This document shows, piece after piece, positions 61,505 through 64,000 of a stretch of DNA of 64,000 nucleotides (positions within the stretch are counted from its first letter, which is position 1; each line of letters opens with the position of its first letter). Below the pieces are notes generated by a model, which did not search any database, was not told the origin of the DNA, and was given only the letters and a program-made list of their open reading frames with translations. Origin of the DNA: Hallerella sp964397425 (GTDB taxonomy: Bacteria > Fibrobacterota > Fibrobacteria > Fibrobacterales > Fibrobacteraceae); assembly GCA_964397425.1 (NCBI GenBank), contig CAYNID010000001.1, positions 434,001-498,000 of the forward strand, written 5' to 3'. The position numbers and the translations under genes are program-made.

Positions 61505-64000
61505 ATGGCGAATACAAAGAAAGGCGTTTCATTGATAGTCGTGATGCTGTTCATGCTGGTGGCGACAATTGCGGCGACGGCGACTTTCCGCTGGCTTTCG
61601 CGGCAAAGCGACGCCTCGGCGTCGCGGATGCGCACGAACGAAGCTTACCAATCGGCGGTGGCGGGTATCGATGCCGCCCGTTCGTGGATGACTTACCATG
61701 CAAACGATGTGGGTGCCTTGTTGAAACAATACGAGGACGACAACCGGAAACCGGTGAAGTTGAATTCCCGGATTGCGGCGTTTTCGCGGGGCGGGCAAAT
61801 TTACGATGTCTGGCTTGTCGGTTCGAATACGGATGCGAAGCCTTATAAATTGAAACTGTTGTCTTCGGGAAAATCGCGCAACGGCAGCGTTTACAATGTG
61901 GAAGCGGTGCTGAACGTGCAGGGGCTTTATCAGGTTCAGTTGCCGGGAATGGGCTCTGAAGTGAATTTTGAATATGCCTATTTTGGCGGTTCCACGAAAA
62001 ACCATGGAGACATGAACCCGTCGGCGATGCTGGTGAATGGAAACTGGGAGGGGAACCCGAACGAAGTCACGAACAACTTTGTTGTCACGGGGAACGCTTC
62101 GCTTTCGGGAAATAACCTGAGCATTGGAAAAACGGCTTGCATCGGCGGCGATTTGAGCACGGATAACGGTTTTAAGGGCAAGGACCTTTACGTTGCCGGA
62201 AACGCAAAAAGCTTTAACGCTTCGATTTCCGGCGATGCGTATTTTGCGGGCGACGTTGAAATGGGAGGCGTTTCGACGCCGGGATTTTCGGTGACGGGAA
62301 GCGTGACCCTTGGCGGAACGATGACGACAAACCAGAGCTCCTTCCATTCTCAAATTGGCGGGCATTTCTGTGCGACATCCGATGCGGTACTGTATTCCAG
62401 TGGAACGAATAATTCGTTTGAAGTTTTCGGCAACACGTGGATAGACAATCCGAATGGCATTTTCACCGGGAACGACAATTCCGGTGCTTACGAAAAAATC
62501 GTCTTTGGAAAAGACAAGAACTCTTCTGTTTACATCCGTTCCGCACATCCCTACAGCGATTATGAAAAATTGATGGGAAAATCGATTACGGAAAATACGA
62601 GTTACAGTAAACAATGTAATGGCTACTATCAAAGAGGAACTTATGAAGAGGGTGGCTCTTGGCATGGGAAATGTGATTATTTTGACCCCTGGGGCGATTA
62701 TACTGCAGGAGGATGGGGATGGGGATGGGGGGGGCGTTGGGACAATGGCAGTTACAGTCCGTATGTTACAGTAAACCCCGCTCCGGACAAGTATTACCTT
62801 TACTATTTGCCTAACGATACTGTTGATGTGGAATTCAAAAGTTACCAGAACAGTTATTGGGCGCACTGTACCCAGTGGGCTCCTAATGGGGTATGTTCTG
62901 ATTATGCTTATCCGACGGCGATTCACGCTTACTTTGTAGGAAATCAGCTTTACTATGATTTGGGCAACAAATGGAATTCTTTCCGCGCGGATTTGAACGG
63001 TTCCAAAATCACGGGTTCGCCCTATTGCTATAAAGGTTCGGATTTTCACCCTGTCTGCGGCGTTTCTCCGTGGTTCAAGGTCGGCGGAACACTCAAACCG
63101 TGGACGGATTCTCCCAATTTCTGCGTGGCGGATTCGCTCAAATCCCGCTGCGATTCCCTGTGGGAAAAGAAGCCCGGATGCGAAGGCTCTTCTTACAAGG
63201 TCGACGACATTCTCCAAACCGCGGAAAGCGCGTTTTCTTCTTACGCGAGCAAGGGCTGCGCGGCGGGCATCACCTCTTGGGACAACAATCTGAGCAAGAA
63301 CCTGAACGCCTGCTACGAAGAACTTTCTGGAGACGCCGACAAAGCCAGAGAGAATCTGTACAACGGCTACCTGGTTGTCAAAGTGCGTTATTCCAGCAAA
63401 CAGGATCCTACGGAACCGCTCAAAGGAAAGTTCATCATCATCGTCGAAAATCAGATGGGGCAAAATTCCCTTCCGCCGACAAGCGAAGATTCTTATGTGT
63501 TTTTGCTGTTGAAAGAAGGAGGGAACGGCGAAATCCAGGACGCTGTTCAAAGTGAAACGAGCAAATACAATTACTTCATTTATACGGAAAAGGATGCAAC
63601 GAAACTCCTCTTTAAATCCACTCTTTCCGGGTCTGTTTATGCGACTGCGGAAAACTGCTCTAAAATCGGCGACTTGGATATTGCCAAAATCGAATACAAT
63701 CAAAGCTTGATGAACAGCTTGACGCAAAGCAAAGTCATCTGCAATGCGGATGCGGCTGTTTGTGGAGGAGCCACTTCGAGTTCGGGCGCGTCGTCTTCGG
63801 AATATACGATGGCGACGGGAAAGCCGGATGTTTATTATACCGCCATGGCGCCACAGCTTTCCATTTCGCTCGAATCCCAGTATGCGCACAAGGGAAACTT
63901 GCCGGATGATTCTGCCGAAGAATTGGCGTCTTCGTTTATCGTGTTGCCGCGAGTGGTTTACCTGCCGCGGGATCCTTATGGCAAACTGAACGATTATTAT
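61505..64000 (+). CDS. very large PilX-like minor pilin (partial, runs off the window)
   Basis: At least 832 residues. The N-terminus MANTKKGVSLIVVMLFMLVA is a PilX/GspK-type helix, lacking Glu at +5 as PilX proteins often do. After it a PilX-like block (SAVAGIDAARSWMTY) leads into a long region of repeated short beta strands (SGNNLSIGK, SGDAYFAGD, TGSVTLGGT), as in polymer-forming surface proteins. Near residue 400-412 there is a Gly/Trp-rich stretch coded by GGATGG repeats and a run of eight Gs. The C-terminus is outside the window. Confidence 0.78.
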   Translation, partial: MANTKKGVSLIVVMLFMLVATIAATATFRWLSRQSDASASRMRTNEAYQSAVAGIDAARSWMTYHANDVGALLKQYEDDNRKPVKLNSRIAAFSRGGQIYDVWLVGSNTDAKPYKLKLLSSGKSRNGSVYNVEAVLNVQGLYQVQLPGMGSEVNFEYAYFGGSTKNHGDMNPSAMLVNGNWEGNPNEVTNNFVVTGNASLSGNNLSIGKTACIGGDLSTDNGFKGKDLYVAGNAKSFNASISGDAYFAGDVEMGGVSTPGFSVTGSVTLGGTMTTNQSSFHSQIGGHFCATSDAVLYSSGTNNSFEVFGNTWIDNPNGIFTGNDNSGAYEKIVFGKDKNSSVYIRSAHPYSDYEKLMGKSITENTSYSKQCNGYYQRGTYEEGGSWHGKCDYFDPWGDYTAGGWGWGWGGRWDNGSYSPYVTVNPAPDKYYLYYLPNDTVDVEFKSYQNSYWAHCTQWAPNGVCSDYAYPTAIHAYFVGNQLYYDLGNKWNSFRADLNGSKITGSPYCYKGSDFHPVCGVSPWFKVGGTLKPWTDSPNFCVADSLKSRCDSLWEKKPGCEGSSYKVDDILQTAESAFSSYASKGCAAGITSWDNNLSKNLNACYEELSGDADKARENLYNGYLVVKVRYSSKQDPTEPLKGKFIIIVENQMGQNSLPPTSEDSYVFLLLKEGGNGEIQDAVQSETSKYNYFIYTEKDATKLLFKSTLSGSVYATAENCSKIGDLDIAKIEYNQSLMNSLTQSKVICNADAAVCGGATSSSGASSSEYTMATGKPDVYYTAMAPQLSISLESQYAHKGNLPDDSAEELASSFIVLPRVVYLPRDPYGKLNDYY
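62727..62734 (+). repeat. G8 tract following GGATGG repeats inside the PilX-like gene
   Basis: Three GGATGG units at about 62711-62728 merge into eight Gs. Such tracts are prone to slippage; a one-base change would shift the frame of this surface protein. Confidence 0.6.

Noticed and set aside
61529..63889. 786-codon open frame antisense to the PilX-like gene
   Set aside because: Very long, but Arg/Ile/His-rich with no start signal; codon bias of the sense gene explains it.

Overview
The window looks like chromosomal DNA of a Fibrobacter-type plant-cell-wall degrader. The evidence is a GH8 endoglucanase and a rhamnogalacturonan cluster (PL11 lyase plus two CE12 esterases) with CBM35-like modules, Ser-rich linkers and C-terminal sorting-type tails. 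A DUF2341/LamG lipoprotein, a short primary-type sigma factor and an oversized PilX-like pilin also fit. No IS element, CRISPR array or rRNA gene was seen. Genus assignment is inference from gene content.

Layout. 1-2606 (minus): 5'-part of a GH8 gene, then dapF and mnmA. 2627-6202 (plus): overlapping operon aroQ-tyrA-EPSP-synthase-like-nadK. 6282-12013 (minus): argH, a GT2 glycosyltransferase and trpE-trpGD, the last preceded by a complete trp attenuator with a 23-codon leader peptide carrying three Trp codons in a row. 12137-15099: an AmgK-like kinase, an SDR protein and a YbhN-like membrane protein. 15292-19908 (minus): initiator-type tRNA-Met, a CDP-alcohol phosphatidyltransferase, recN, trmB and an RNase Z-like gene. 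19949-29955 (plus): a small membrane protein, a lipoprotein, the rhamnogalacturonan cluster, then decayed remnants and a small secreted protein.

29984-46696: mostly housekeeping (Gfo/Idh/MocA oxidoreductase, ilvC, primase-like, rsmG, glnS, rRNA methyltransferase, nrnA-like, acetyltransferase, ispG, serA, alaS, ridA). 46783-52026: a three-gene cassette flanked by terminators, with a methyltransferase-like subunit, a 60-residue protein and a 1,332-residue GIY-YIG/SF2-helicase/adenine-methyltransferase protein; it is probably a restriction or defence system. 52178-57309: sigma factor, methyltransferase plus YbhN-like pair, and a single frame joining a UvrD-type helicase to a PlsC acyltransferase. 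57658-64000: dnaA, then minor pilins (FimT/GspH-, PilV-, PilW- and PilX-like), the last running off the window.

Working together: aroQ/tyrA and trpE/trpGD both draw on chorismate, and the trp branch has its own visible control. PL11 and CE12 enzymes would jointly strip and cleave the rhamnogalacturonan-I backbone. A recurrent TATATT hexamer lies 6-12 bases before several start codons that lack a Shine-Dalgarno sequence, suggesting short-leader or leaderless transcripts. Points most worth a second look are the trp attenuator, the three-gene nuclease/helicase/methyltransferase cassette, the helicase-acyltransferase fusion and the EPSP-synthase-like protein lacking its catalytic residues.
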